This document shows positions 1 to 12,445 of a stretch of DNA of 64,000 nucleotides, in pieces; position 1 is the stretch's first letter, and each line of letters starts with the position of its first letter. Source of the DNA: Hysterangium stoloniferum (lineage: Eukaryota > Basidiomycota > Agaricomycetes > Hysterangiales > Hysterangiaceae). The DNA lies in NCBI GenBank assembly GCA_015178975.1, contig WHVD01000002.1, positions 682,001 through 746,000 of the forward strand, in the 5' to 3' direction. Below the pieces are notes generated by a model. That model did no database searches, was not told the DNA's origin, and was given only the letters and a program-made list of their open reading frames with translations. Both the position numbers and the translations under genes were made by a program.

Positions 1-879
1 AAAGTCTTCAAACAACAACAACAACAACAACAAAGGTCAACAGTCTGGCAAGCAAACTGGAAAATCTGACCTCACAGGCAAACTCGGACCTGATGGCAAA
101 TTGACCCCACAGAAAAGACAATGTTGTACATATGGACAATAACTTCTGTCTCTTGTGCAGAAAACCCAGTCATCGAGTCCTGGAATGTCCACTGGCAAAA
201 GCAAACTCTGCAAAGGGTTGAACAGCCAAGACCTCCATGGAAACTCTGTCAAAGGACAAACCAACTTCCAACTCAAAACAGAGTGAGCAACCCCATGGAC
301 TCTGTGTGGGTTGGGGGTTGCGTTGCCTCTCTGCACATTCAAGAGTTTACCCATCTCAATGCATCCGCTCTTTGCATTCTGATTCATTTTTTATTAAACT
401 TCTGTCTAATATGATTCCGAAATTCGTTTTTTCAGCTCTTATACATTCCAGCTCGACTCATTGTTTTTTAGATATGAAATTCATGAAAAAAAATCTGTTG
501 TCAACTTATCTGATAAATCCCGTCGGCCTCCGCCTCTTCGATGGCACAAGTAATTTGGTTGTCACCCAAGCTTGTGATTTATCCATCTGTTTCCTGGGTG
601 GAAAATCTCAGTTGGTCACTTTCTATGTGACCCAGTTAGACTCAAGTTGCTCAGTGGTCCTAGGACACAACTGGCTTACCCACTACAATCCATTGATTGA
701 CTGGATAGCTAACATTATAACTTTCTGGACACCCATGGCAGCTGAGGAAACTGTACCCATCACGGCCTCCACAGCACCCATGGCCTTCCTGGCACCTGCA
801 GTCTTGAGGACTCCTGTGATCCCTACAGCACCCATGGCTTCCCCAGAACCCATGGCACCTCTGTCAATTTCTCTGATTA

Positions 880-1581
880 CAGTGCTTTGCATTATGTAAG
901 GCACGCGCTAGATTTGCACGGAAATATTGCTGAAAGTTGCAAACCTCGTAGCTGGCTCAATAATTGACCAATTGTCTTGTAACTTCACATACGTATTTTA
1001 CTACTATATATCTAGTATATTATGATGTTATAACTCCAAAATTTGACCTACAGCATGTTTCCCAAAATTGCAGTCCATTTGAGCTTGCGAACCAATTCAT
1101 GAGCCAACAAATGTGTCACTCCCAATGAGCTTGTAATATGTTGTTTTATATGTATCTAGGTAGTAAAAAATGACAGTGCCTGGCTTTTGTTGTCTAAATA
1201 CCAGCTGCAAACCTGTATGAGGGTAGTTGTATGCATTTACTCGGCAACCTCACTCACATTAGCTCTGACCACAAAAGCTAGGCGCTGTCATTTTTTACTA
1301 CCTAGATACATGTAAAACAACATATTACAAGCTCATTGGGAATGACACATCTGTTGGCTCATGAATTGGTTCGCAAGCTCAAATGGACTGCAATTTTGGG
1401 AAACATGCTGTAGGTCAAATTTTGGAGTTATAACATCATAATATACTAGATATATAGTATTAAAATACGTATATTAAGTTACAAGACAATTGGTCAATTA
1501 TTGAGCAAGCTACGAGGTTTGCAACTTTCAGCAATATTTCCGTGCAAATCTAGCGCGCACCTTACGTAATGCAAAGCGCTG
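880..1581. mobile_element. 702-bp foldback MITE with long terminal inverted repeats
   Basis: The two halves (about 880-1,180 and 1,280-1,581) are near-perfect inverted copies. The ends read CAGTGCTTTGCATTA and the complement of CAGCGCTTTGCATTA. The element is flanked by TA on both sides (878-879 and 1,582-1,583), and the E2 copy of the same site reads through uninterrupted with a single TA, so this is a real insertion with a TA target duplication. TA plus CAGT/CAGC ends point to mobilisation by a Tc1/mariner-type transposase (inference from family knowledge). There is no coding capacity. A truncated second copy lies at 45,405-45,698. Confidence 0.85.
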
Positions 1582-4500
1582 TAATGCTGCAGCTTTTATT
1601 AGGGCTACAAAAATGGATGGGTCCCAGGCGTTCACTATCAACTTAAAAATTGATGAAGCAACTGGTCATTTTTCAACCCCAGTATCCAAATCTGAGCAAG
1701 CCACTGATCTAGAAGCCATCCCAGAGAAATACAGTATCATGACTTTGTGGATATTTTTAGTAAGCAGAAAGCTGACCAGCTTCTGCCCCACAGAGTGTAC
1801 GACTTAAAAATTGACCTTGAAGAAGGTGCCCAGCCACCCCTAGGACATATTTACCCACTCTCATCCATGGAACTTTCTGCGATCTGTGATTTCCTGGATG
1901 AACATTTGTCCATCGGTTTTATCAGACCCTCTAAGTCTCCTTTTGGAGCACCTGTTCTATTTGTCAGAAAAAAGGATGGATCCCTTAGACTATGTGTTGA
2001 TTTCAGAGGACTCAATGCAGTCACAAAAAAGGATAAGTATCCACTCCTACTTATATCTGATCTGCTCGATGCTTCACAGAACACCCGGATTTACACCAAA
2101 ATAGATCTCAAACACACCTATCACTTGGTCTGGATCTCTGTGGGTGACGAATGGAAAACCACTTTTAGAACCTGTTATGGGGCCTTTGAGTGGTTGGTGA
2201 TGCCCTTTGGACTCACCAATGCTCTGTCTGTTTTTCAGCATTTATCAATGAAATTTTCTCCAACATGCTCAATGTATGTGTCATCATTTACTTGGACGAC
2301 ATTCTTATCTACTCTGAGAATCCTGCAGAACATGACAAACAAGTCTGCGAAGTTCTCTGGAGACTCAGACAACATGGTTTATTTGCGAATGGTAAAAAAT
2401 GTACTTTTGACACAGACTCTGTGGAATACCTGGGCTTAATAATGGGACCTGATGGACTCTGCATGGATGAAACTAAAGTACAAGTCATCAAAGATTGGCT
2501 GGAACCCTGAAAAGTTAAAGATATACAATCCTTCCTCAGCTTTGCCAATTTTTACTGACAGTTTATCTGCAGATATTCCAACATCACAGTTCCCTTTACC
2601 TGTCTTATGTGTAAGGATACTCTGTGGAATTTTAATGATAAGTGTCAAAAAGCTTTCAATCTTTTAAAAAATGCTTTTTCATCAGCTCCAATTCTGTTGC
2701 ATTCGAAACCAGACTTCCTGCTCATTGTTGAAATGGATGCCTCAGACTATGCACTTGGAGCCATTCTGTCTATCCAGGACTCCAACAGAGAAGTCCACCC
2801 TGTGGCTTTTCTGTCCCAGACTTTCACCAGAGCAGAGCTCAATTATGACATGGAACTCCTGGCAATTTTTTGAGCTTTCAAAGTGTGGTGACACTGTTTG
2901 GAAGGCTCGGGAACTCCAATTGACATTGTAACAGATCACAAAACCTGGAATACTTTTCTACTACAAAACATTTGACCCACCAGCAGGCCTGCAGGTCTGC
3001 TGCTTTCAACCCAGCCATCTTGGCGGCAAACCTGACACTTTAACTAGATGATGGGACATCTATGCTAAAGAGGGCAGCAATGACTATGCCATGGTAAACC
3101 TGCACAACTTGAAACCCATTTTCATGAATCAGCAACTTACCGCATCAGTCCACACGACTTTCCTCATTAATCCCATTGTCCATGGAATTATCATTATGGA
3201 TATTGAGAAGCTACATCAAGATATTTTATCGGCAATTCCACTAGACCCAGTAACTAAGGCTCACCTTGACAATCCTGTGGACCCTGATCAACCCCAGTGG
3301 TCTGTCGATCAGCATGGTTTCATTAGACTTGATGATCACATCTATGTACCAGACTCTGATGGCCTCCGCCTCAGGATCCTTGAGTACAAACATGATCACC
3401 CACTTTCCGGACATTATGGGTACAACAAAAACTCTATCATTAATAAGAAGAGAATATATTTGGCCCAGACTTCATGGATTTGTTAAACACTATTGTAAAT
3501 CTTGCACTACTTGTCCCCACTTGAAATCTCAGCGACACAAGCCATACGGCCTTTTGAAACAACTCCCAGTACCGGAACACCCATGGAATTCTATCTCTAT
3601 GGATTTCATTGAACACCTACCAGATTCCCAATGCTTTTCCACCATTCTAGTTGTTGTTGACAGATTCTCAAAACAAGGTATATTTGTCCCTATATATGAT
3701 ACAATGACACCTGTGCAGTTAGTGGAACTTTTTATTATCCATGTATTTTCCAAGCACGGAGTTCCATCCCACGTAACTTCTGACCGAGGATCAGAATTTG
3801 TATCTCACTTCTTTAGATCCCTCAGGAAATCCTTGGACATGAAACTACATTTCACATCCAGACATCACCCGGAAGGTGATGGACAAACAAAACACGTCAA
3901 TCAGACATTGGAACAATATCTCTGCATATATTGCAATTATCAACAGGACAATTGGAAACCCTTGTTACCACTTGCAGAATTTCTTACAACAATGCACCCT
4001 CAGCCACTACTGGGATTTCCCCATTCTTTGCAAATAAAGGATATAATCCAAATATTACAGTACATCCAGAACAAAATATTGCCTCTGCCGACACTCAAGA
4101 GTTCACCATGGACCTCCACAAGCTCCATGAGGAACTCCAGACTGCAATAAAGTCTGCCCAAGAGCAATATCAACATTCAGTGGACAAACACCAGATCCCG
4201 CCACCCAACTTCCAGATTGGCAATCATGTTTTTGTCAAAGCTCAATTCTTCCGGACTACCTGTCCATCAAAAAAGCTTGCTGAAAAATATTTAGGTCTGT
4301 TTGAAATTATCACACAAGTAGGTTCAGTTTCTTGGACCCTACAGCTTCTGGATAGCATGTGCATGGTACACCTGGTATTTCATGTTTCTATGTTAGAACC
4401 TTGTACTGCTAACACTATCCTGGATTGCATGCAATCTCCACCTCCTCTGGTCATTATTGATGGAGAACCCGAGTTTGAAATCTCACAAATTTTAGATTCG

Positions 4501-4878
4501 AAAATTGACAAGCGTCGATGCACTTGTAAACTGCTTTACTTGGTCAAGTGGGCAGGCTATGAGGACACCGATGAAGAAACCTCATGGATTTTGGCCACGG
4601 AACTCAGTAATGCCATGGAAATCGTTACTGACTTTCATACAGCTTACCCACTCAAACCCGGACCACTGTCTTCTCTTTGACCGCACTCCACGGACTCCAT
4701 GTTACATTTGGACTCATTCTCATTATTCCCTGTCACCCTATGTCTCTCTTTGCTTTTACAGGTTCTGACATGTCTTTCAAGTCCCTAAGCAGATTATCTG
4801 CAGACTTTGATCTTTATGTTTTTCACACTTTACTTTTATTTTCAAAAAGAATTATTAAACTTTTGTATTCCTATTCAT

Positions 4879-5788
4879 CTACATTGATGGGGCTGTCCTT
4901 TTCCCTGCCTCAGCTTTCTCTGCCTCAGTTTTATCCACCTCATTCATCTCCTCAGGGAGCCCCGCTAACTCCGTGGGCACCCTGTCCTCATCTGAACTGG
5001 CATCCTTGGAACTCCCACTCTGCGGCTCCTCATAAACATAGCTGCCGAACTCTACCAGGAATTTCCAATATTCCAAGTGGAGCCTGTGGAGTTTGTTCAC
5101 CACCACTACCTGCACCTTGTTGCTCTTCCGGAGCAACTTGTTTTGGGCCTCTATGCCCTCGGTGATCCGTCCCAATACCTCATCCAAACTGGAAATCCCA
5201 TCTGACCCATTGATGGCCTGTGCCACAGACCCCATGGGCTGCTCATGAACCAGTGAGCACCTCACTTTGAGATGTGCACATTGGAAGCACCTGGTCCCTG
5301 CCCAGACTTTCGATCACAATCTGTGTTCTGGTCATTGCAACTGGAACACCATGGGTCATTCCGTATGGGTAGGCAGACTGCCACTTTCCTTGTCTTCTGT
5401 TGATTTGGTTAGCTCCCTGGAATTCCCACAGACCCGAGACTTACCTTCTGGGGGCTCTCCGGCTCCCCCTCAGACTCCGCTCAACCTCTGTCACCTTGCG
5501 CTGAAAATGTCAAGTCAGTCAAAAATGACATGTTGTATCTATGGGACTTACTTTGCCCGTGGCAACCACAGCCCTCTCCACAGCCACCCAGGCTTTCTCT
5601 GCAGCAACCTGCACAGCCTCCTCCTCATCCCTCTTCCTCTGCTCCTCGGCAGCTTTCTCTGCAGCCAATGCCACCCAGTATTCTCTATCCAAGGCCTCCT
5701 CAACCTCCCTGGCTTCTCTTTCCACCTCCTCTCGCTGTTCACGTTGTTCCTCCTGCTGTGCCAAGATTTGGGCAGCAGTGAGAGGCAC
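4879..5788 (-). other. Antisense ORF of E1 (Zn2Cys6-like, coiled coil)
   Basis: Open reading on the strand opposite to gag-pol, between pol and the 3' LTR of E1. The first block (5,788-5,519) is Glu/Arg/Ala-rich and should form a long coiled coil, starting MPLTAAQILAQQEEQ. A short middle block is followed by a Cys-containing block (around 5,350-5,240) and a helical, acidic C-terminal block (to 4,879). Coding blocks are separated by short GT...AG intervals like the small introns of host genes. The same layout occurs at the same place in E2 (16,741-17,710). I know no named function. Part of a fossil element and not intact. Confidence 0.7.
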
Positions 5789-6038
5789 TGGTGGTCAGCA
5801 TTGGTCTTTGGGGCATTCGCTTTGGTCCCATAGTGATGATGGGGGTAATTAAAGAAGAAGAAAATTCATTTTTTCAATTTTTTATATAGGCGAGTCGCAT
5901 CTGAACCTTACCTTCCAGATCACGTGACTCTTTGACACATACATGTAACCAACATGACTTTTAACACATGTGCGTAGCTGACAAGAACCTTATCAAGGTC
6001 TAGAACCTCTTTGGTACTTCAGCATAAAGGGAGGGTAG

Positions 6039-7157
6039 TGTTACAACCAGAATTCCCACCGGGCTCCAGGCACTAACTTATACGCACTCGCACCCTATAA
6101 ACACCAATTGTCAGTTTACTGGAATTCCCGCTGGACTCCGTACATCAGACTTGTCCATGTTTGACTTTGTTACAGCCTGTATCAGTCACCAGAATACCCA
6201 CTGGACTCTGTCCCTGTCTATGTCTGACCTCATCCCATGCATCAGTCACCAGACCCCACTCGGAGAACCCATCATCCCTCTAACTGTGAAGGGTATGCAT
6301 CTATCATGATCAGGCTGTTAAATATTAGACATATTATAGTACATTATTATCTAGTATTGTTTCCTTTCTTTAATTCCTTATACTTTTCGAGTGTACCTTT
6401 ATTTCTTAGTTCGAAGCTTTGTGTATACCTGTGGGTGCACTCGGCGCCAGAAGACTAGACACTTTTTACCCAGCAGACACCACCTCGTAATGACCCAGAC
6501 ATCAAATAGCGAGAGGTGTCAAGGGTAACATCTCAGCTACCTATAAAGGTAGTGTTTCCTCACATACTAATAGTCTTTGGACTCGAACTGCGAAGGTCAA
6601 GTCCCACTCTCAAGTCTTTGTGCTCGTCGACACTGTAGTCGACTCACGCTGCTATCTCTCTACCCTAGATATTCAGTCTTTTGCTGATTATCTCTCTTAC
6701 TTCTAGCTACAAGTTGTACTGTAAAGGTCAACTCTTCTATTCTCTTGTTCAAGTCGTCACAAGCAACTGTACAGTTGCTCTTGTGACGTGTAGTGTGTCT
6801 CTCTACTAGTACTATCAGTCTAGTAACCTACTGTATTGTACTGAACAGTCAATACTTACTAATAGTAGTTAAATAAACACTATTCTTCATATATCGAGCG
6901 GTCAGAATCTATCAACTCTTCACACTAACTGAGCCCCATTCCTGTTTTAGTCAATGACCTGTCACAATTTGGACTCTGCTCCCACTCTGTTTCCTGTTAT
7001 GGTTTATGATTTGTCACAATTCAGACTCCGCTCTGTTCCATAACACCAAATTTGGTGTTTACTTATCCCGTTTTATGTTTTGCTAGTTTCATTTCATTAT
7101 TACTGGATTTGGTATGTTATTCATTCCACAGTCTATATAGTCTGGCAGATGTTGTAC
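6039..7157 (+). repeat. LTR-A, 3' LTR of E1 (interrupted, truncated)
   Basis: Begins TGTTACAACCAGAATTCCC and matches the sense orientation of the E2 LTRs, collinear to the TATA region (ctatatag, near 7,135) and then broken off at 7,157. A 640-bp solo LTR-C (6,285-6,924) is inserted in it. Directly after a 5-bp gap an inverted LTR-A copy begins (7,163), making a head-to-head LTR junction. Confidence 0.85.
6285..6924 (+). repeat. Solo LTR-C inserted in LTR-A
   Basis: Ends TGTGAAG...CTTCACA, flanked by the 5-bp duplication CTAAC (6,280-6,284 and 6,925-6,929). Other LTR-A copies read through this site, so the insertion is proved by an empty site. The same LTR family occurs at 7,689-8,162 and, diverged, as the 3' LTR of E3 (24,540-25,482), so LTR-C belongs to the E3 lineage. 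Confidence 0.88.
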
Positions 7158-7688
7158 TGCCATGTTAAGGGGATGGAGAAACCTGTGGGAAATCCGGTAG
7201 GACGTGGCTTCAGCTTATAGGCTGCACCCTCGTGAGATTGTGTTGTCCAATTTCAAACAGGTGGATGGGAAACCTGGGGAGTCCAGGTGGAGTTTGTGGG
7301 TTGAGGGATTGTAGGTCAGAGGTTGTGGGTCGAGAGGTCGGGGAGTCAAGATAAAGAAGTCGGTGGTTAAGAGATAGATGCGTCGGAGCCCATGGGCTCC
7401 AACTAGTGAGAGCAGTGTAATTCAGAGAGGAGTTTAGAGCAGAAAATGTACTAGATTACTGGGGAGAATCTAAGCTGATTTTCTGACTGGATTGTATGTA
7501 CAACATCTGCCAGACTATATAGATTGTGGAATGAATAACATACCAAATCCAGTAATAATGAAATGAAACTAGCAAAACATAAAATGGGATAAGTAAAAAC
7601 CAAATTTGGTGTTAGGAATGGGATGGAACAGAGCGGAGTCTGAATTGTGACAAATCATAAACCATAACAGGAAACAGAGTAGGGGCAG

Positions 7689-8162
7689 TGTGAGGAGTAT
7701 GCTTTTACCACAGTTTCATTGTGGTAAAACACTCCTTTTATTTCATTTATATTTTACATATTCTATTCATATTTTTCTATCTTTCATATTCTTCAAATAT
7801 TGCATATTTCATTAGTTCGAAGCATTGTGTATACTTGTGGGTGCACTCAGCACCAATTAGAACTCAGACACACTTTAACCCAAGAACCACCACTCGTAAG
7901 ACACAAACTAGGTCTACTACGAGCGGTGATCAGGGTAACATGTCAGCTACCACATAGGTAGCATTATCTGAACTAGTGAATACTTCTGGCCTCGAACTAT
8001 AACAGTCGAGGCCTCCACTCGAACCATCACACTCATTGACTCCTTCGTCATCTCATGCTCTTTCTCTCACTTCCTCTTATATTGCACCGAATAGGTCAAT
8101 ATCCTTCCTTTCTACTCATTTCTTTGTATATAGAATGGTCAGAACTTCCGCCACTCTTCACA
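7689..8162 (+). repeat. Second solo LTR-C inserted in LTR-A
   Basis: Ends TGTGAGG...CTTCACA with the target duplication GGCAG on both sides (7,684-7,688 and 8,163-8,167). Shares a long block with the first LTR-C copy (around 6,410-6,450 versus 7,815-7,850) but is shorter in its middle part. Confidence 0.87.
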
Positions 8163-8279
8163 GGCAGAGTCTGAATCATGACAGGTCCTTGACTAAAACA
8201 GGAATGGGGCTCAGTTAGAGGGATGATGGGTTCTCCGAGTGGGGTCTGGTGACTGATGTGTGGGATGAGGTCAGACATA

Positions 8280-9889
8280 AAGTAAGCAAAAAAAGGGTTG
8301 CAATGTTCAGTAAATTTTAACTCAAATGCTTATAACTGCAGAAATAAATTAGCTAAAATTAGGAAGAAATATAAGTTAGAAAGCCCTGTTTCTGAAATTT
8401 AACATGATAAGCAAGTTTGTTCAAAAATACTCACTCATTGTTGAGATATTAAATATTTTGTAGAGGAGTATCATTGCAACCCTTTTTTTGCTTTCATTTT
8501 ATAAATATAAAGCTATGCATTTTAGTACTTGGTATGACCTCCTTTAGCCTTGACCACTGCTGCAACCCTCCTAGGCATACTTTCAATCAAATTCTGGCAC
8601 ACCTCTGGCATTATTTTGTCCCACTCTACTTGTACCCTCTCCCACAGCTCCAATATCCCTCCTGGGGCCCTCTCATGCTCTCCCAGCTTCTTTTTCAGAT
8701 GATCCCAGAGATGTTCAATAGGATTGAGGTCAGGGGACTGTGCTGGCCAAGGAAGGACCTTATATCCATGATCTTCAAACCAAGTTGTAGCTTTCTTTGA
8801 CTTGTGCTTGGGATCATTATCCTGCTGGAAGATGATAGTGGAGGGATTCTTGCCATAGAAGGCAAGGCTTTCCTGGAGTTCATCTTGCAGAATCTTGGTA
8901 TATACCTCTCGATCCATCCTCCCATCAATCCTGCATGCATACCCAACTCCCTCCCACAGTATGCAGCCCCATATTATCAGAGATCCACCCCCAAACTTTA
9001 CAGTCTCCTTCACAAGCCTATCACTCAGACCCTCCCCACCTTCTTCCAAGCCCACCTCTTCCCATCTGACCCCAGCCTATTGATTTTGGTCTCATCAGAC
9101 CATACAACAGTCCTCCAGTCCTCTATAGTCCAATCCAAATGAGCCAGAGCAAAATCCATCCTCTCCTTCCTATGCCTCTTGGTAAGAAGGGGCTTCTTGG
9201 CCTTTACCACAGCTTTCATACCAGCTAACTTCAGGTGGTTCCAAGTTGTCTGGGATGTGAGAGACTGGTTGATAGTGTTCTGAAGGATCTGGGTGATCTG
9301 AGAGGCATTTTCAGCCTTCCCTGAGATGATGAGATACTGAGCATAGTGACTATCAGCCTCAGAATGCTTGGAAGGACATCCACCAGTAGGCTTCTGCAGG
9401 GAAGGATGGTGTTTTCTGCAAAGTCTAGAGATGGTACTGATGTGTAGACCAGTGGATGATGAGATCTGGTGGGCAGAATGACCATAATCCAAGAGAAAGA
9501 GGATGTGTCTGCATTGAGAAGTAGAAAGAGGCTACATGTTGGAATCAACAAGACTGTTGTGGTCTGTTTGTCATGCGTTGAATGTTTTGAACATGTCACA
9601 TGATCACACAATCAAATACAACCTAACAATGGATCAGAAACACCAGTACAACCTGCCCTTTCATCTACAGAATAAAAGCAAAAAAAGGGTTGCAATGATA
9701 CTCCTGTACAAAATATTTAATCTCTCAACAATGAGTGAATATTTTTGAACAAACTTGGTTATCATGTTAAGGTTTGGAAACAGGACTTTCTAACTTATAT
9801 TTTTCCCTAATTGTAGCTAATTTATTTCTGGAGTTATAAGCATTCGAGTTGAAAGTTACTGAACATTGCAACCCTTTTTTTGCTTACTG
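8280..9889 (-). mobile_element. Tc1/mariner-type transposon (about 1.61 kb)
   Basis: Flanked by TA (8,278-8,279 and 9,890-9,891) inside LTR-A, with terminal inverted repeats of about 215 bp (8,280-8,495 and 9,668-9,889). Each repeat carries the 20-mer GCAAAAAAAGGGTTGCAATG at its outer end and the same motif inverted at its inner end (8,286-8,305 and 8,472-8,492 at left; 9,678-9,697 and 9,864-9,883 at right). A single transposase gene lies between them on the minus strand. It was inserted after the LTR-A copy was already in place. Confidence 0.92.
8522..9537 (-). pseudogene. Tc1-like transposase (DD34E), nearly complete
   Basis: Cut-and-paste transposase, about 338 codons. The N-terminal helix-turn-helix region includes HSAHQISSSTGLHISTISRL, followed by a second DNA-binding helix region and the catalytic core. 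First Asp in VVWSDETKINRLG, second in IIFQQDNDPKHKS, Glu in SPDLNPIEHLWDHLKKKL; these give the D-D-E triad of the Tc1 group. The probable start ATG is at 9,537, but the second codon reads TAG, and there is one frame change near 9,025-9,055 (just after a DGKRWAWKK motif). Otherwise the protein is well kept, so this copy is young but inactive. Confidence 0.88.
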
Positions 9890-12445
9890 TAGACAGGGAC
9901 AGAGTCCGGCGGGTATTCCAGTGACTGATACATGATGTAACAAAGTCGAATGTGGACAAGTCTGATGTATGGAGTCCAGTGGGAATTCCAGTAAACTGAC
10001 AATTGGTGCATAAAAGTTAGTGCCCAGAGTCTGGTGGGAATTCCAGTCATAACACAGGTCATACAAGAATACCAATCGTAGACTAGCCACATGGGGGGCA
10101 GTATATGCTGCATACCCTGGATCAAAAATCTTACATCATGCAGGATGAGTTCACAGTAATGTAGATCCTCTATCCAGGCTCCCAGGCTCCCCCAAATACC
10201 TGACTTTGTGAGCCCTATCAGGGACAACTTACCTCCAAAAGCATGGAGCTCTGAGTTAGTGGAACCTCTTGGAACAAGAAAGGATGTTCACCAAACTGAG
10301 TGGGATGCCTATAATCTTCCCCCAGATGATAAAATGGAAGAACAGGACTTTGTGACTTTGAATTAGCTACTCTTAGAAATTAACAAGGACTATGGGAAAG
10401 GATTTCATGAGGGGTACCTGAAGGACCCTTCATTCAGAGTTTGCTACACTATGGAATCTACCTCTCCAAATGTAGTCGCCACCCATCCCATTATTTCATG
10501 GTCAGAAGTAAACTACTGTATTTCAGAGATTCAGACTGGCAAAGTCGAATCTGCATACCCAACAATATGACTACTACCATCCTAAGGTTAATACACAATA
10601 ACCCTTTTGAAGGAGCTCATGTGGGAGGAAAGCAATTCTTCAGATTGATGAAAGATCATCTCTTTTGGCCTAGGATGCTACAGGATTGTATAGTGTACAC
10701 TCACAGTTGTGACATATGCCAGAAAACTAAATGGAATCTCATTGTCAATGAGATCACTGGTGGTCACACAAGTTGACAGGACCACAGTGTCTTGTCTAGA
10801 ACCGAGACGGGATACAGGAGGTTACAGTGTACAGTAAGGTAAGAGAGAGAAAGGTACCTAGGCTATATACATGTTTGATGTGGTCACGTGCCAGAACAAA
10901 AGGAGTGGAACAAAGGAAGCAAGAAACAAAGGGTGAACACATAACAAAGGAGTGAACATGTAACATGAACAATGAGTGAAAGCGTAAGACTGGGGTGCCA
11001 GGCTTACATACACTAAAGGTGATCACATGGCATGACAAGAAGCACTTTGACCTGCAGACATGCCTCTCAGACCCTCTGAAGCTGTCTCAATGGATCTAAT
11101 AACTGGGCTGCCCCCCTCAGGGGAAGAATCTCATGCTGCAATTTTCATCACAGTTGATGAACTAATGTGCTTCATTATTTGTGAATCCACTTCCTTGAGT
11201 TTATCAATGGAAGGATTTGTGCAAATATTTGTCAACAAGATAGCCACTCCTTTTGAACTACCTTTGAGAATAATCTGTGATCGAGACAAAAGGTGGATCT
11301 GCAGATTTTGGAAAGAAGTCTGTAAGGTGTGCAGAAGTGCACTCCCAGTATTGTCTTCACATCACCCACAGACTGATGGTCAAACTGAAAATACTAATGC
11401 CATCATTGAACAAATGCTGAGAGCTTACTGCACCTCTTCAAAAGAAGAATGGTCCAAATGGATTCAAATAGTGGTTTATGCATATAATTCAACAGTGCAC
11501 ACTTCGAGAACTATGTGCCAGCCTTTCTCCTAATGGGATACCTACACAGGGGAATGTCTTTCTGCCTAGGAGGGGATGACCCTGTAGTCCCTAGAGAATT
11601 ATCTGATAGCCCTATGGCTGATCAATGGGTTACTGAATTGAAGAACCACCGACAAATGGCCAGGGATTTGATCACATGGGCCCAGGAAACCCAAGCTTGC
11701 AGCTATGTATAACAAGAAATGGAGACCAGCAGAAGAAATAAAGGAAGGGGACTATGTCTTGATGAATCCCTACTCCCTCAAACTCATTGAAGTCAAGGGG
11801 GCTGGATGGAAACTCATCCAAAGGTGCATAAGACCATTTGAAGTCCTAGAAAAGATCAACCCTCAGGTTTCTGACTTGGAACCCCTTCCAAATCCCAGAT
11901 GCACCCAGTTATCAACAGAGAGCATCTCAAGAAGTACCACTTCTCTCCTGAAGAATTAAGATGAAGGACTCAACTCGAGAACCCGAGAGAATTAAACACT
12001 CAGGATGAAGAGTATGAGGTTGAAGCAATAGTAGGTCACAAGAAACACTGAAATTGATTACTCTTTTAAGTTTGATGGAAAGGATATGGACCTGAAGAAG
12101 ATACTTGGCTAAATAGCAATGACCTTGAAAATGCCCCCACACTCCTCAGGGCATACAAGGCTATCTACAGAATTTAATTAACTATATACTCCCCTACAAT
12201 CAATAGGACTGGTTCTTTATCCTATATGTATGTATATCAAATGAAAATAAGAAAAACATTATTCTTTCTTCCTTTCTCAACCTCTCTCTTTCCCTTTCCC
12301 CCCCCCCTGGACCTCTTCATATTGGCAAATTAGTGGGGTTTAAATTAATGTAAAAGAAATGTAAAATCGCTAAAACTTTTTATGACTCTCTTTACCTCCT
12401 TCACTCATCTGCTTTGATTCACCATTAACATTCAACAACTGCATT

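Larger units (their letters stand above)
1..7157 (+). mobile_element. E1: Ty3/gypsy chromovirus fossil (5' end outside window)
   Basis: Fossil LTR retrotransposon read on the plus strand. Parts in order: end of gag (about 1-270, with a CAA run), retropepsin-like protease (about 400-740), reverse transcriptase (about 1,750-2,510), RNase H (about 2,650-2,960), integrase with HHCC and catalytic core (about 3,190-4,150), and a C-terminal chromodomain (about 4,430-4,650), which places it among the chromoviruses. After pol comes an antisense ORF (4,879-5,788) and then the 3' LTR of family A (6,039-7,157). A foldback MITE sits between protease and RT, and a solo LTR-C sits in the LTR. It is clearly dead, with ten or more breaks, and its CpG content is low, so it is old relative to E4. 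The LTR is cut short at 7,157. E2 is its closest relative in the window. Confidence 0.9.
7163..10054 (-). repeat. LTR-A copy, inverted, split by LTR-C and a Tc1 element
   Basis: On the plus strand it begins TGTTAAGGGG and ends CAGTCATAACA, i.e. LTR-A in minus sense. Two later insertions lengthen it: solo LTR-C (7,689-8,162) and a Tc1-like element (8,280-9,889). Its flanks (TGCCA at left, CAGGT at right) do not match, so it is not a simple solo-LTR insertion. Recombination with the adjacent E1 LTR is the likely cause. Confidence 0.8.

Noticed and set aside
10770-11040. 270-bp interruption in E3 integrase as a named transposon
   Set aside because: A ttgac word occurs at both edges and the ends are weakly complementary, but neither is strong enough to define an element.
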